DNA of 55,616 nucleotides. Origin: Desulfobulbaceae bacterium. Its GTDB lineage: Bacteria > Desulfobacterota > Desulfobulbia > Desulfobulbales > Desulfocapsaceae. Below the pieces are notes generated by a model. That model saw nothing but the letters and a program-made list of their open reading frames with translations. It was not told the origin of the DNA and ran no database searches. The DNA lies in contig JAFLKM010000065.1 in assembly GCA_019163335.1 (NCBI GenBank), positions 1 to 55,616 on the forward strand. The letters run 5' to 3'. How positions within the stretch are numbered: position 1 is the first letter of the stretch; each line of letters opens with the position of its first letter. Position numbers and translations under genes: made by a program. This document shows, one piece after another, positions 1-8,440 of this stretch.

Positions 1-42
1 GAATCTTCGTTTCAGTTCAGATCTGCTTATTGTCTCATCCAT
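1..42 (-). CDS. Start of a truncated gene, possibly DUF615/YjgA-like
   Basis: Fourteen codons are visible before the window edge, reading MDETISRSELKRRF from an ATG at position 42, with a weak purine-rich stretch upstream. The short serine- and basic-rich opening resembles the start of DUF615 (YjgA/DarP) ribosome-associated proteins of delta-group bacteria, but this is too little sequence for an assignment. It lies downstream of the DUF296 gene on the same strand, so the two may be co-transcribed. Confidence 0.35.
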   Translation of the reverse strand, partial: MDETISRSELKRRF

Positions 43-125
43 AAAATATCATCCTGTTACATGCCTTTATTGACTACCCCCCGATGAACGGGAGAAGTGC
101 CTTATGTGAACCACCCCGCATACTC

Positions 126-566
126 CTACTGTCCGAAGGTGAGTCGATGGAATCCACCCTCGGGAAAAAAGGGACGGGTGGCATCAATCCCCTGCAGTTC
201 AAAAAGAATAACCTCAAGAATCAGATAAACCTTGGTGTTTCGGCGGACACATGCCGTCATGGTCTCCCCATGATGGCCCATGGCAGCATGGAGATGGATG
301 CGCGGTTCATCCCCATCCCGGAAGATGGATCCACTGCCCACCACCTCGCGGGCGCCGTCAACCTCAGCCCATACCGGATCAGGCGGCATGGTCGGTTCCT
401 TGGGCCCGGTCACAACCCCGGCCTGGCGCAAACCTCCCAGGATTTGAAACCAGCACGATCGCAAATTCTCCTTGACCACCAACTCCTGCAAGCCAGACAA
501 CAAATCATCGCCCTGATCGAAACGGGCCATGATCACCCGTCCCATTGTTCCTGTTTGATATTCCAT
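126..566 (-). CDS. PPC/DUF296 domain protein (AT-hook-associated PCC fold)
   Basis: This 146-residue protein is a single PPC (DUF296) domain, the trimeric fold also found in plant AT-hook proteins. Supporting features are the opening RFDQGDDLLSGLQELV, the central ILGGLRQAGVV, and the HLHAAMGHHG histidine cluster near residues 91-100, which in family structures lies near a possible metal or ligand site. No AT-hook is present, as usual in bacteria. The ATG at 566 has a GGGAG ribosome-binding site on the minus strand. It follows recD2 on the same strand after 79 bases. The molecular function of bacterial members is unknown; the domain call is firm, the role is not. Confidence 0.8.
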   Translation of the reverse strand: MEYQTGTMGRVIMARFDQGDDLLSGLQELVVKENLRSCWFQILGGLRQAGVVTGPKEPTMPPDPVWAEVDGAREVVGSGSIFRDGDEPRIHLHAAMGHHGETMTACVRRNTKVYLILEVILFELQGIDATRPFFPEGGFHRLTFGQ

Positions 567-645
567 TTTTTCTCCCTGTATATACGCTCAAAATGCAATG
601 CAACTCACTATGTGCAATGCCTGGAAATTTCATTTTCTCCCTCTT

Positions 646-3117
646 TTATACCCCCCGCAATAACTCGGCCAATGCCGTCTGCCGTTTCGCTGTATCCATA
701 TTCTGGACTGCCATGGAAAATGCCTGCCTGGTACCGACGAAAACCGCCAGCTTCTTGGCCCGGGTCAGACCGGTATAGATAAGATTGCGAAACAGCATCT
801 TGAAATGCTGACTGACTATGGGAATAATAACACAGTCAAACTCACTGCCCTGGGATTTGTGAATGGTGATCGCGTAGGCGAGCTCCAGTTCACTGATTTC
901 ATCCTTTTGGTATTCAACCTCCCGGTCGCCCGCAAAGAACCGTACCATACAGGTCAAATCAAGAGCATTAACTCTCTCGATGATCCCGATATCCCCATTA
1001 AAAACCCCAAGCACATAATTATTGCGGCGATGGATAACCCTGTCCCCCACCCGGAAGATCCGCTCCCCAAGAATCAGCTGCCCCTTACCTTCTGTATCGG
1101 GATTAACCGCCTGCTGGAGGTTCCGATTCAAGGTGGCCGTCCCCAGGCTGGCACGGGTCATGGGAGAGAGCACTTGAATTTCACACCCTTTGCCGAAATA
1201 TTTCGGAATCCACTCGGTGTACAATCTGAGGATCACCTCCTGGGCAGTAAGCCCATAATAGAGGGACGACCAGGGATGCACCTTTTTCAACACCGCCCGT
1301 AATTCATCGGCACTATTTTCTGCCGTCTGAAGCAGGCCAAAATTGATATGACGGTATTGATCCGGCAGATCCAGTGGAGTCCTCCTTCCTGGAGCCGGCA
1401 ACTCTTCATCAGCTCCGGTGTAAAGCTGTTCCTCACTCAATTGAGCCTCGAGCTCCCGACCCGACAACTTGAAATGATCCCGGACTCTGGCAATCACCCG
1501 CAGTTGTTCCTGAGTCGCCTCGTTGGAATCAAGAAAGAGGCAATCCACCTTTTCCTTCCACAGTCCCGGCTCTTTAAAAGGAGATGGAATGCGGGGGATT
1601 TCACCGGTATTGATGGCATGGGCATAGCGAATTATGGAGGACTCACCAGCCTGCCGGAATACCTTATTCAGGGTAAAAAGGGGGACAACGCCGGAGGCAA
1701 TCAAATCTGACAGCACATTGCCCGCACCCACCGAAGGCAGCTGGTCAGCGTCTCCAATCAAAATCAGGCGGGCTCCTTCGGGGATGGCTGCCAAAAGAGA
1801 GGCGGTCAGACTGATATCAAGCATGGAGCATTCATCAACAATGAGGCAGTCTAGTTCCAACGGCTGCTCTTTGTTTCGCTTGAAACCACCCCCCTGATAC
1901 TCAAGCAGACGATGAATGGTCAGGGCTTCAACGCCGATCACCTCGCCCATGCGCTGGGCGGCGCGCCCCGTGGGTGCCGCAAGAACCACACGCAACTTCA
2001 TGGCCTGCAACAGCATGACCAGGGTTTTAGTGGTCGTGGTCTTACCGCAGCCAGGCCCACCAGTCAGGATCGCGCAACGGCAGGTGGCAATTCCAGCAAC
2101 TGCCGCATGTTGTTCGGCACTGAGCTGCATATTCTGAGTGGCGCTGTAGCCAGCCAGCCACTGTTCCACTCTTTTGGCATCAACAACAAGGGGGGCGCAA
2201 ATTTTCTTGAGCGAATCAGCGCAATTCTTTTCGTCGTAATACAGGGTTTTGGAATAATAACAGAAAACGGGAACAGCGCCATCGATGGCAAGAAAACGGG
2301 TTTTAAGAAGATTCTCCTGCTCCATGGTTTGCAGATAAACGGCAAGCCCCTCACCCAGATCCATCTCCAGAAGTTCCTTGATCTGGGTCTGGATCTGGCC
2401 GGCGGTCAAAAAACAATGGCCCTGTTCACGGGAGGCCGCCAGAATATGACGAATAGCAGCCATAATCCTGATTTCAGAATCCAGAGGAATACCCAATGAA
2501 AGCGCTACTTTGTCAGCAGAAAAGAAGCCGATCCCATAGAAATCATCCGCCAGTCGGTATGGGTTCTCCCGCACCATGGCTACGGCTTGATCTCCATACT
2601 TCTTATAGATGCGAACGGCAAAGAGGGTGGAAATCCCATGGCCCTGAAGAAAGAGCATCACCTCACGCACGGCCCGGTGTTCTTCCCAGGCCGTCTTGAT
2701 GCCGGTCAATTTTTTATGGGCAATGCCCGGCACCAGAAGCAAATCTTCAATCCGCTCTTCAAAGATTTCGAGGGTGTTTTTGCCGAAATGAGTGACGATC
2801 CTGCGGGCCGTCTTCGGCCCCACCCCTTTGATCAGTCCTGAGCCCAGATACTTTTCCAGCCCGGCGGCGGTGGCCGGTTTCTGCTCCTCGGCCCGCAGGG
2901 CTTTGAACTGACGGCCATACCCTGGATGAACAGCCCAGGAACCGAAAAACTTCATGGTGGCTCCTGCAAAAACGCGGGTCTGATGCACGGTCACCGTGAC
3001 CGGATCGTGTTCCTGAAAACACTTGACCCGGAGCACCGACCAGCCGGTTTCGGAATTATGATAGGTGACCCGCTCGACAATCCCCTGAAGCCTCTCTTCG
3101 ATTACACCCTGCCGCAT
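646..3117 (-). CDS. recD2: RecD2-type ATP-dependent 5'-3' DNA helicase
   Basis: An 823-residue superfamily 1B helicase of the RecD2 (RecD-like, RecBC-independent) group, which unwinds DNA 5' to 3' in repair. The N-terminus has the OB-like opening GIVERVTYHNSETGWSVLRV, followed by helix-hairpin-helix-type sequence around LGSGLIKGVGPKTARRIV. The motor core has Walker A GGPGCGKTTTTKTL, Walker B LIVDECSMLD, the GDADQLPSVG motif and the C-terminal YAITIHKSQGSEFD motif. An extra segment rich in charged residues lies between the two motor halves. Length suits the family (about 720-850). No recB or recC is nearby, which supports RecD2 rather than the exonuclease V subunit. Confidence 0.93.
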   Translation of the reverse strand: MRQGVIEERLQGIVERVTYHNSETGWSVLRVKCFQEHDPVTVTVHQTRVFAGATMKFFGSWAVHPGYGRQFKALRAEEQKPATAAGLEKYLGSGLIKGVGPKTARRIVTHFGKNTLEIFEERIEDLLLVPGIAHKKLTGIKTAWEEHRAVREVMLFLQGHGISTLFAVRIYKKYGDQAVAMVRENPYRLADDFYGIGFFSADKVALSLGIPLDSEIRIMAAIRHILAASREQGHCFLTAGQIQTQIKELLEMDLGEGLAVYLQTMEQENLLKTRFLAIDGAVPVFCYYSKTLYYDEKNCADSLKKICAPLVVDAKRVEQWLAGYSATQNMQLSAEQHAAVAGIATCRCAILTGGPGCGKTTTTKTLVMLLQAMKLRVVLAAPTGRAAQRMGEVIGVEALTIHRLLEYQGGGFKRNKEQPLELDCLIVDECSMLDISLTASLLAAIPEGARLILIGDADQLPSVGAGNVLSDLIASGVVPLFTLNKVFRQAGESSIIRYAHAINTGEIPRIPSPFKEPGLWKEKVDCLFLDSNEATQEQLRVIARVRDHFKLSGRELEAQLSEEQLYTGADEELPAPGRRTPLDLPDQYRHINFGLLQTAENSADELRAVLKKVHPWSSLYYGLTAQEVILRLYTEWIPKYFGKGCEIQVLSPMTRASLGTATLNRNLQQAVNPDTEGKGQLILGERIFRVGDRVIHRRNNYVLGVFNGDIGIIERVNALDLTCMVRFFAGDREVEYQKDEISELELAYAITIHKSQGSEFDCVIIPIVSQHFKMLFRNLIYTGLTRAKKLAVFVGTRQAFSMAVQNMDTAKRQTALAELLRGV

Positions 3118-3423
3118 CGTATCCGTATTACCCCTGCCCGTTTCAAGAAAACCATCCAGTTATTGCTCTCTATATAGCATAATTCCAAAGGAGAAGCGAT
3201 CAGAACCAGCTGTTTCCGGCATTGAGCATGTCTTCTTCACTGTCCGTCCTGCTCCGGCTTTTTCCCTTGACACGCGTTGCCGGATTCCGATATGAAGAGA
3301 ATTAAGAGAATAAAAACTCACCAATAGACAAGCAGATCCACAGCAATCACAGATGGAATCAATGGATGAAACAGCATGCTGAGGCAAAGGGCTGCAATTC
3401 ACATCCATCCGAACCTTTATCCC
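3118..3423. other. Intergenic region between divergent recD2 and yqeY
   Basis: About 300 bases between two divergently transcribed genes, so promoters for both should lie here. I see no clear -35/-10 pair and no RNA gene. A minus-strand reading frame in it has no family resemblance and was not accepted. Confidence 0.4.
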
Positions 3424-3930
3424 ATGGACACAAAAATGAGTACCACTTCTGAATATGGCTGGAGCGAGACATCCGGCATCCCCCTGCTTACCAAACTGCG
3501 CAGTGACCTGAAGGCTGCCATGTTGAGCAGAAATGAAGCAGTCAAGGGCGCCATCCGGATCATCATAAGCGAATTCCCCACCCGAATCACTCTCCCCATC
3601 ACCCTTGAAAGCGGGAAAAAAAGCAGCCGTCCCAAGCGCGACGATGAAATCACCAACGATGAGATCATCTCCGTCATCATGGGACTGTGCAAGTCTGAAA
3701 AACAGACCCTGGAATTCGCCAAGCAGACAACTTCCGATTATCTACAGGTACTAGAATCGTATCTGCCCAGCATGGCCGGCGAAGATGAAATCCTGGCCTG
3801 GACCAAAGCAAATATCGACCTCTCCCAATTCAAAACCCCCATGCAGGCGATGGGGACCATCATGAAACATTTTGGCAAAGGCGCGGACGGCAATATGGTC
3901 AAAAAAGTTCTCGGCTCGCTGGCCGGATAA
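3424..3930 (+). CDS. yqeY: GatB/YqeY domain protein
   Basis: A protein of about 168 residues with the YqeY domain, related to the tail of the GatB amidotransferase subunit and thought to bind tRNA. Family features are the opening LLTKLRSDLKAAMLSRNEAV, the central DDEITNDEIISVI and LEFAKQTTSDYLQVLESYLP, and the end MKHFGKGADGNMVKKVLGSL. The start is uncertain: ATG codons at 3376, 3424 and 3436 are in frame and none has a strong ribosome-binding site; 3424 gives the usual length plus a short tail. It lies 10 bases upstream of the histidine kinase gene and may be co-transcribed with it. Confidence 0.85.
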   Translation: MDTKMSTTSEYGWSETSGIPLLTKLRSDLKAAMLSRNEAVKGAIRIIISEFPTRITLPITLESGKKSSRPKRDDEITNDEIISVIMGLCKSEKQTLEFAKQTTSDYLQVLESYLPSMAGEDEILAWTKANIDLSQFKTPMQAMGTIMKHFGKGADGNMVKKVLGSLAG

Positions 3931-3940
3931 GCTCAATTCC

Positions 3941-5080
3941 ATGCCCTCCACCAGACAAAAAAACTCGGGCCTCAACACTGACAAGTGCCGGAGCAACTAC
4001 TGTTCTTTCGGAGATGGCAAACAGCTTTTTGATACCATCCAGGACCCGGTGCTGGTTGTCAGCCCTGAAGGCATTATCCTTGATGCAAATCCAGCCGCCA
4101 TCAAGGCTGCCCGCAAGAAAAAAAACCAGATGATCGGCAAGGGAATCTGCAAGATTATTCATGGAGGCAGCTCTCCTCATCTGAAATGTCCACTTGAATC
4201 ATTTTTACGGACCTGTACCCCACGGGTGGAGGAAACCAGGCTGCCAGGTCTTTTTGGAGAATATCTGCTCAATATCTCACCGATTAAGGAGAGTGATGGG
4301 ATTGTCAGAAATATACTGTTAATTGCCCGTGCATTGACCTCTGAGGAAGTCCGTAAAGTTGACTCCATGCGGACAGCACAACTTGCCGCAATCGGCGAAC
4401 TGGCCGCAGGTGTAGCCCATGAGGTGAATAATCCCATCACCGGCATTATTAATTTTGCCCAGATCCTTCTGGATGACAGTAAAAAAGACTCCCTCGAGGA
4501 AGAACTCCTCACCCGCATCATCACCGAGGGCGAACGAATTGCCTCCATTATCAAAAATCTGCTCTCCTTTGCCAGGGAAAGCGATCAGGAGATTGAACCC
4601 ATTGATATGGTCGATATTATTAAAACCAGTTTATCACTGGTCGAACATCAATGCAAAAATGACGGCATCCAGATCAGCACAGACTTTTTCGACGGCCCTT
4701 GCCCCATCAATGGCAATTTCCGCCAGTTGCAGCAGGTCATCCTCAATCTTTTGAGCAACAGCCGGTTTGCCTTGAATGAACGCTACCCTCTCACTTCACT
4801 AGACAAGAAGATCCTGATCTCCTGCCATCCGATCACCATTGAACATGAACCGCCCTGGATTCAGGTCTGTCTCCGTGATCACGGTACCGGGATTCCCCAG
4901 AGCATCCTTGATCGACTCTTTGATCCATTTTTTACCACAAAACCAGCTGGGCAAGGCACCGGCCTTGGCCTCAGTATCAGTTTCGGAATCATCCAGGATC
5001 ATGGCGGCTCAATCAAGGTCAACTCGATCATGCACCAATTTACTGAAATGCTTCTCAAAATTCCTGCCTCCAGCTCATAG
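3941..5080 (+). CDS. Soluble PAS-domain sensor histidine kinase
   Basis: A 379-residue cytoplasmic histidine kinase with no membrane segment. Residues about 25-130 form a PAS domain (QLFDTIQDPVLVVSPEGIIL). The dimerisation domain has the H-box AAGVAHEVNNPITG with the phosphorylated His160, and the catalytic ATPase half has N-box NLLSNSRFAL, G1 DHGTGIP and G2 GTGLGLSISFGI. The ATG at 3941 was preferred because the longer frame from 3872 would overlap yqeY by 59 bases. The stop is 5 bases before the sigma54 activator, its obvious partner. Four of the first 83 residues are cysteines, so redox sensing is possible but unproven. Part of its dimerisation domain is copied in the gene at 10333. Confidence 0.93.
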   Translation: MPSTRQKNSGLNTDKCRSNYCSFGDGKQLFDTIQDPVLVVSPEGIILDANPAAIKAARKKKNQMIGKGICKIIHGGSSPHLKCPLESFLRTCTPRVEETRLPGLFGEYLLNISPIKESDGIVRNILLIARALTSEEVRKVDSMRTAQLAAIGELAAGVAHEVNNPITGIINFAQILLDDSKKDSLEEELLTRIITEGERIASIIKNLLSFARESDQEIEPIDMVDIIKTSLSLVEHQCKNDGIQISTDFFDGPCPINGNFRQLQQVILNLLSNSRFALNERYPLTSLDKKILISCHPITIEHEPPWIQVCLRDHGTGIPQSILDRLFDPFFTTKPAGQGTGLGLSISFGIIQDHGGSIKVNSIMHQFTEMLLKIPASSS

Positions 5081-5085
5081 ATGCC

Positions 5086-6918
5086 ATGGAATACGTTGAA
5101 ACAGTCGATAAAAATGCCCGCATCCTCATTGTAGATGACGAGGCAAGCATACGCATGACCTTTGAGATGTTTCTGGTTCGAGAAGGCTATGGCCCCGTCA
5201 CTACGGTTACAAATCTTGACGAAGCCCTGCTGGCCATTGAGGCCCAGGCGTTTGACCTGATTATCAGTGATATCGTCCTGGAGGGGGGACGCGGCACAGA
5301 TCTTCTCCGCAAGATTCGAAAAAGCGGTATTGAGTGTCCAGTGGTCATGATTACCGGCTTTCCCAACTTAAACTCCGCAGCAGAAGCAGTCCGTTATGGG
5401 GCCTTTGACTATATCTCCAAACCTGTCAACAAGGAGACCCTGCTTAAATTTGTCCGTCAGGCACTCCAGCACTGGCAACTGGAAAAGGAAAAAAAACAAC
5501 TCCGCAAGGAAAATGAAAAGTATAAACGTTACTTAGAAGCCATCCTCAGTTCTGTTCGTGACGCCATTATCACCATTGATAATGACATGAATATCATCCA
5601 GATCAACAATACCGCTAAAAAATGGTTGTCCTGCGATGACAATACTGTTCCAGCAACGATAAAATCCCTCCCGGATGAAATAAGTCAAGCCTGCCTTCAG
5701 GATGCTGTCCAGGTATTGAGTAACAGGAAGGAGGTTCGGGAGCATCAGATTGAATGCCAAAAGCCCGACGGCAACATCCGGATCATAAGCTTGAATGCCT
5801 CTCCGCTCCAAGACGGCCATGATGAATTTGGCGGCGTTGTCATCGTCGCAAGAGACATCACCCTGCCGGAACCTAATGAAAACAGTTCTCTTCGGAATCA
5901 TTTTCACAGCTATGTCGGGGCAAGCCAGTTGATGCAGGATGTCTACAAATTAATTGAGAATGTAGGGAAAGTTGATACTGCCGTCCTTATTTCAGGAGAA
6001 TCTGGAACCGGCAAAGAACTTGCGGCGGAGTCCCTGCACCTTGAAAGCAGGCGAAAAGACATGCCCCTTATTAAGGTTGATTGTGCTGCTATCCCTGAAG
6101 ATCTTCTGGAAAGTGAACTTTTTGGACATAAAAAAGGCGCCTTCACCGGCGCCGATCGTGATCGGCCAGGATGGCTTTTACAGTCTGACCATGGCACTCT
6201 CTTCCTTGATGAGATTGGTGATATTTCGCCACGAACGCAACTGCGCCTCCTCCGCTTTCTTCAGGAGAAGACCTTTACCCCGGTGGGCCAGGATAGCCCG
6301 ATCAAGGTTGATGTCCGTATCATTGCCGCAACCAACGTCAATCTTATTGAAAAAGTCAGGGCTGGAAATTTTCGCGAAGATCTTTACTACCGCCTGAAGG
6401 TAGTGGAGATTAAGCTCCCCCCCCTTCGTGAGCGGCAAGGCGACATCCCCATACTGGTCTATCACTTTCTCTCTTTATTTCGGGAACAGTTGAAGAGGAA
6501 TATTCACGGGATTTCCGATCAGGCTATGAATTTGCTCTCCCTTTATTCCTGGCCCGGAAATGTCAGGGAACTCCGCCATGTAATTGAACGCGCCTGCGTC
6601 CTGTGTGAAAGCCAGACTATTTCACTGGAACACTTCCCTGAAGAAATCCGCTCACCGCAATTGCTCAAGAATACTATATCAGCACTGAGATCAGCTCCAG
6701 GCTCAGCAAATCCACCCTCCCAGCCGGCATTCGTGACAAATCCCTCTTATCCGACTTATATCAGTGAAAAAGATGAGCTTATTGACATTCTGAAACGTGC
6801 ACGAGGGAACAAGTCCAAGGCTGCCCGCATGCTCGGTGTGGATCGCAGCACCCTTTACCGGAAGATGCAGCGTCACAATATTCATGCTGATGATTTTATC
6901 GAACAAGCCACATCATAA
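5086..6918 (+). CDS. Sigma54-dependent response regulator (REC-PAS-AAA-Fis)
   Basis: A 610-residue NtrC-family enhancer-binding protein. Residues 10-125 are a receiver with phospho-acceptor Asp62 and Lys112. Residues about 150-262 form a PAS domain, an unusual insert for a plain NtrC. The AAA+ domain has Walker A GESGTGKE (304-311), the sigma54-contacting GAFTGA loop (351-356) and Walker B LFLDEIGD (372-379). The C-terminus ends in a Fis-type helix-turn-helix (NKSKAARMLGVDRSTLYRKM). It would be phosphorylated by the kinase 5 bases upstream and activate sigma54 polymerase; a near-consensus -24/-12 promoter lies about 390 bases downstream. The PAS domain allows a second input besides phosphorylation. 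Confidence 0.95.
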   Translation: MEYVETVDKNARILIVDDEASIRMTFEMFLVREGYGPVTTVTNLDEALLAIEAQAFDLIISDIVLEGGRGTDLLRKIRKSGIECPVVMITGFPNLNSAAEAVRYGAFDYISKPVNKETLLKFVRQALQHWQLEKEKKQLRKENEKYKRYLEAILSSVRDAIITIDNDMNIIQINNTAKKWLSCDDNTVPATIKSLPDEISQACLQDAVQVLSNRKEVREHQIECQKPDGNIRIISLNASPLQDGHDEFGGVVIVARDITLPEPNENSSLRNHFHSYVGASQLMQDVYKLIENVGKVDTAVLISGESGTGKELAAESLHLESRRKDMPLIKVDCAAIPEDLLESELFGHKKGAFTGADRDRPGWLLQSDHGTLFLDEIGDISPRTQLRLLRFLQEKTFTPVGQDSPIKVDVRIIAATNVNLIEKVRAGNFREDLYYRLKVVEIKLPPLRERQGDIPILVYHFLSLFREQLKRNIHGISDQAMNLLSLYSWPGNVRELRHVIERACVLCESQTISLEHFPEEIRSPQLLKNTISALRSAPGSANPPSQPAFVTNPSYPTYISEKDELIDILKRARGNKSKAARMLGVDRSTLYRKMQRHNIHADDFIEQATS

Positions 6919-7098
6919 AATTCCTGATCCTCTGATGCTCATCAAGACCGGATGAAGGAAATTCTCTTCACATCTATCGCAAAGCGCCCTTCAACATTTC
7001 ACCGCCGCAATCAAAAAAATCCCGAGAAAACTTTCTTCCCAAAAAATATCTTTCGTTTTTCACCCTATTCATATCAATTTTTCCAGGGTGGCTTGTTT

Positions 7099-7140
7099 TT
7101 CAAACTGTAGCACCATCATGCATACGCTACAGCTTTGAAA
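7099..7140. promoter_or_regulatory. Palindrome, candidate enhancer site for the sigma54 activator
   Basis: Near-perfect inverted repeat with arms TTCAAACTGTAGC and GCTACAGCTTTGAA around a 14-base centre; the inner core is TGTAGC-N14-GCTACA (7106-7131). Its centre lies about 210 bases upstream of the start predicted from the sigma54 promoter, within the range of enhancer sites. It lies about 180 bases past the activator stop and has no U-run, so a terminator is less likely. A related sequence lies at 44213. Binding is inferred. Confidence 0.5.
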
Positions 7141-7306
7141 CAATTCTGCAACATCCACACAGGATTACCACATTTTCACCACAACAATTCAATCTCCTTC
7201 GAACTTCTCTGTTCCCCTTCTGTATTAATTGTTTATTTCAAAAAAGCTGAAACATAACAGCATATTAACCTGGAGCAAAAGTATATGTATTAGTCTTCTA
7301 TACTTA

Positions 7307-7322
7307 TGGCACGCCTCATGCA
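7307..7322 (+). promoter_or_regulatory. Sigma54 (-24/-12) promoter
   Basis: The sequence TGGCACGCCTCATGCA matches the -24 element TGGCACG exactly, and carries the -12 GC doublet 12 bases after the -24 GG, the required spacing. Only the base before TGC (A for T) departs from consensus. It lies just downstream of a sigma54 activator gene and 86 bases upstream of the first small membrane protein ATG. Transcription should begin near 7332. Confidence 0.85.
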
Positions 7323-7407
7323 AAGAACAGGTCAAACACAAGATTGCAAGAATGCAAGAAAAACCAGCAGCACATTGTATCTCCAACATAACCTAAAGAG
7401 GGGCACC

Positions 7408-7629
7408 ATGAAAACAGCAACAGCAGCAACCAAGACAGATATAAAAACCGGATATCTTGCCAGCGATAAAAGCCATGCCGTTACTGAAATGCAAAAAACA
7501 AGCACTGTGATCATTGGATTTGCATCCCTTCTCTGCGGTGGCTGGGCAGTTGCCTGTATGACCGCCGGCTTGATTGCCTGTGGTGGACCAACAGGACTCA
7601 TCGTGCAATATTTTAACGCACTGAGTTGA
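7408..7629 (+). CDS. Tiny membrane protein 1 of a three-gene paralogous set
   Basis: A 73-residue protein of unrecognised family. A polar, Thr/Lys-rich N-terminus (about 28 residues) is followed by one predicted membrane helix (STVIIGFASLLCGGWAVACM) and a short tail with GGPTGLIVQYFNAL. The ATG at 7408 follows an AAGAGGGG ribosome-binding site; an upstream in-frame ATG at 7306 falls inside the sigma54 promoter and was rejected. It shares with the next two proteins a Trp inside the helix and the GGPxxL(V/I)xxxFxA tail. This copy alone has three cysteines in and just after the helix. It is first in the unit driven by the promoter at 7307. Function unknown. Confidence 0.85.
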   Translation: MKTATAATKTDIKTGYLASDKSHAVTEMQKTSTVIIGFASLLCGGWAVACMTAGLIACGGPTGLIVQYFNALS

Positions 7630-7687
7630 TCTAATATTTCGCACCGATTCCCGAGAGTAATAGATTCGTTCATGTAGGAGGTTCCCC

Positions 7688-7906
7688 ATGAAAACAGTAA
7701 ACAAGATAGATCAAAGTAAAACCAAAGCCACCTCATCAACCACCAGCAGCAGCGCCGCAATCTCCAAAATTGGAATCACAGTGGTTGGGTTTAGTGCAAC
7801 CATTATTGGTTTCTGGGCTGTAGCCAATATGATTAGCGGCACGATAAACAGTGGAGGTCCTTTAAGCCTTGTGAGCAGTCTTTTTAAAGCAATCAACGGA
7901 TATTAA
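7688..7906 (+). CDS. Tiny membrane protein 2 of a three-gene paralogous set
   Basis: A 72-residue protein with a Ser/Thr/Lys-rich N-terminus, one membrane helix (IGITVVGFSATIIGFWAVAN) and the tail GGPLSLVSSLFKAINGY. The ribosome-binding site TAGGAGG sits 6 bases before the ATG. The helix and tail align without gaps to its two neighbours, while the N-terminal 28 residues have diverged. Tandem duplication with conservation of only the helix and GGP tail suggests that the membrane part is what matters. It is not one of the named small-membrane-protein families I know. Confidence 0.85.
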   Translation: MKTVNKIDQSKTKATSSTTSSSAAISKIGITVVGFSATIIGFWAVANMISGTINSGGPLSLVSSLFKAINGY

Positions 7907-7981
7907 AGACTTTTTTAGTCGTAATCAGTTCTAGCAACGAAACAAACCCAAAAGACATCTATCACCAAGAGGATTTCAATT

Positions 7982-8200
7982 ATGGAAAACACAGCGATCA
8001 CCAAAAGCCAAACCACAGCAACCGCTCACGAATCTGCCAGAACTGACAGTGAATTACATAAAGTCGGGGCTGTTATTACCGCTTCCTTTGCAGCAATCAT
8101 TGGTGCGTGGAGTCTTATTTGTTTATTCAGCGCTTTAATCACCGATGGCGGCCCCCTCACCTTAGTCAAAAGTATGTTCTCTGCCATCACTGGAATTTAA
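7982..8200 (+). CDS. Tiny membrane protein 3 of a three-gene paralogous set
   Basis: A 72-residue paralogue of the two preceding proteins: polar N-terminus, one membrane helix (VGAVITASFAAIIGAWSLIC) and the tail GGPLTLVKSMFSAITGI. An AGAGGA ribosome-binding site precedes the ATG. A stem-loop at 8283-8321 closes the transcript after it, so these three genes probably form a complete sigma54-driven operon. Function unknown. Confidence 0.85.
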   Translation: MENTAITKSQTTATAHESARTDSELHKVGAVITASFAAIIGAWSLICLFSALITDGGPLTLVKSMFSAITGI

Positions 8201-8282
8201 TTGTTTTTCAGGAGCAATTTTTTCATAAAAAGGACCAAACAATTGCCACTTAGATTTCTGAATAATTACAAGGCCAAACACA

Positions 8283-8321
8283 TATAAAAAGTCGGTTCTC
8301 CTGTTTTGCCGGCTTTTTATA
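8283..8321 (+). terminator. Stem-loop terminator after the small-protein operon
   Basis: A 13-base stem (TATAAAAAGTCGG with CCGGCTTTTTATA, one G-U pair) with a 13-base loop; the descending arm carries five T residues. It lies 82 bases after the third small gene and separates it from the FtsH-like gene. Confidence 0.65.
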
Positions 8322-8440
8322 TGGTATATTCTTTCATTACTGATTCAAATCAGCCAAAGCCCACACACTCTTTGAATCTATTTTTAACTTAAAAGAATGT
8401 ACCTGTTATCAACCCTTGTATTCCCATAGAAATCTCTATC

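Noticed and set aside
3160-3408. Minus-strand 82-codon frame between recD2 and yqeY
   Set aside because: No ribosome-binding site, no family likeness, and it occupies the divergent promoter region.
3872-3940. Longer N-terminus of the PAS histidine kinase
   Set aside because: It would overlap yqeY by 59 bases and adds no domain; the ATG at 3941 lies just after the yqeY stop.
7306-7407. N-terminal extension of small protein 1 from an upstream ATG
   Set aside because: That ATG lies inside the -24 element, so it would not be transcribed; the ATG at 7408 has a good ribosome-binding site.
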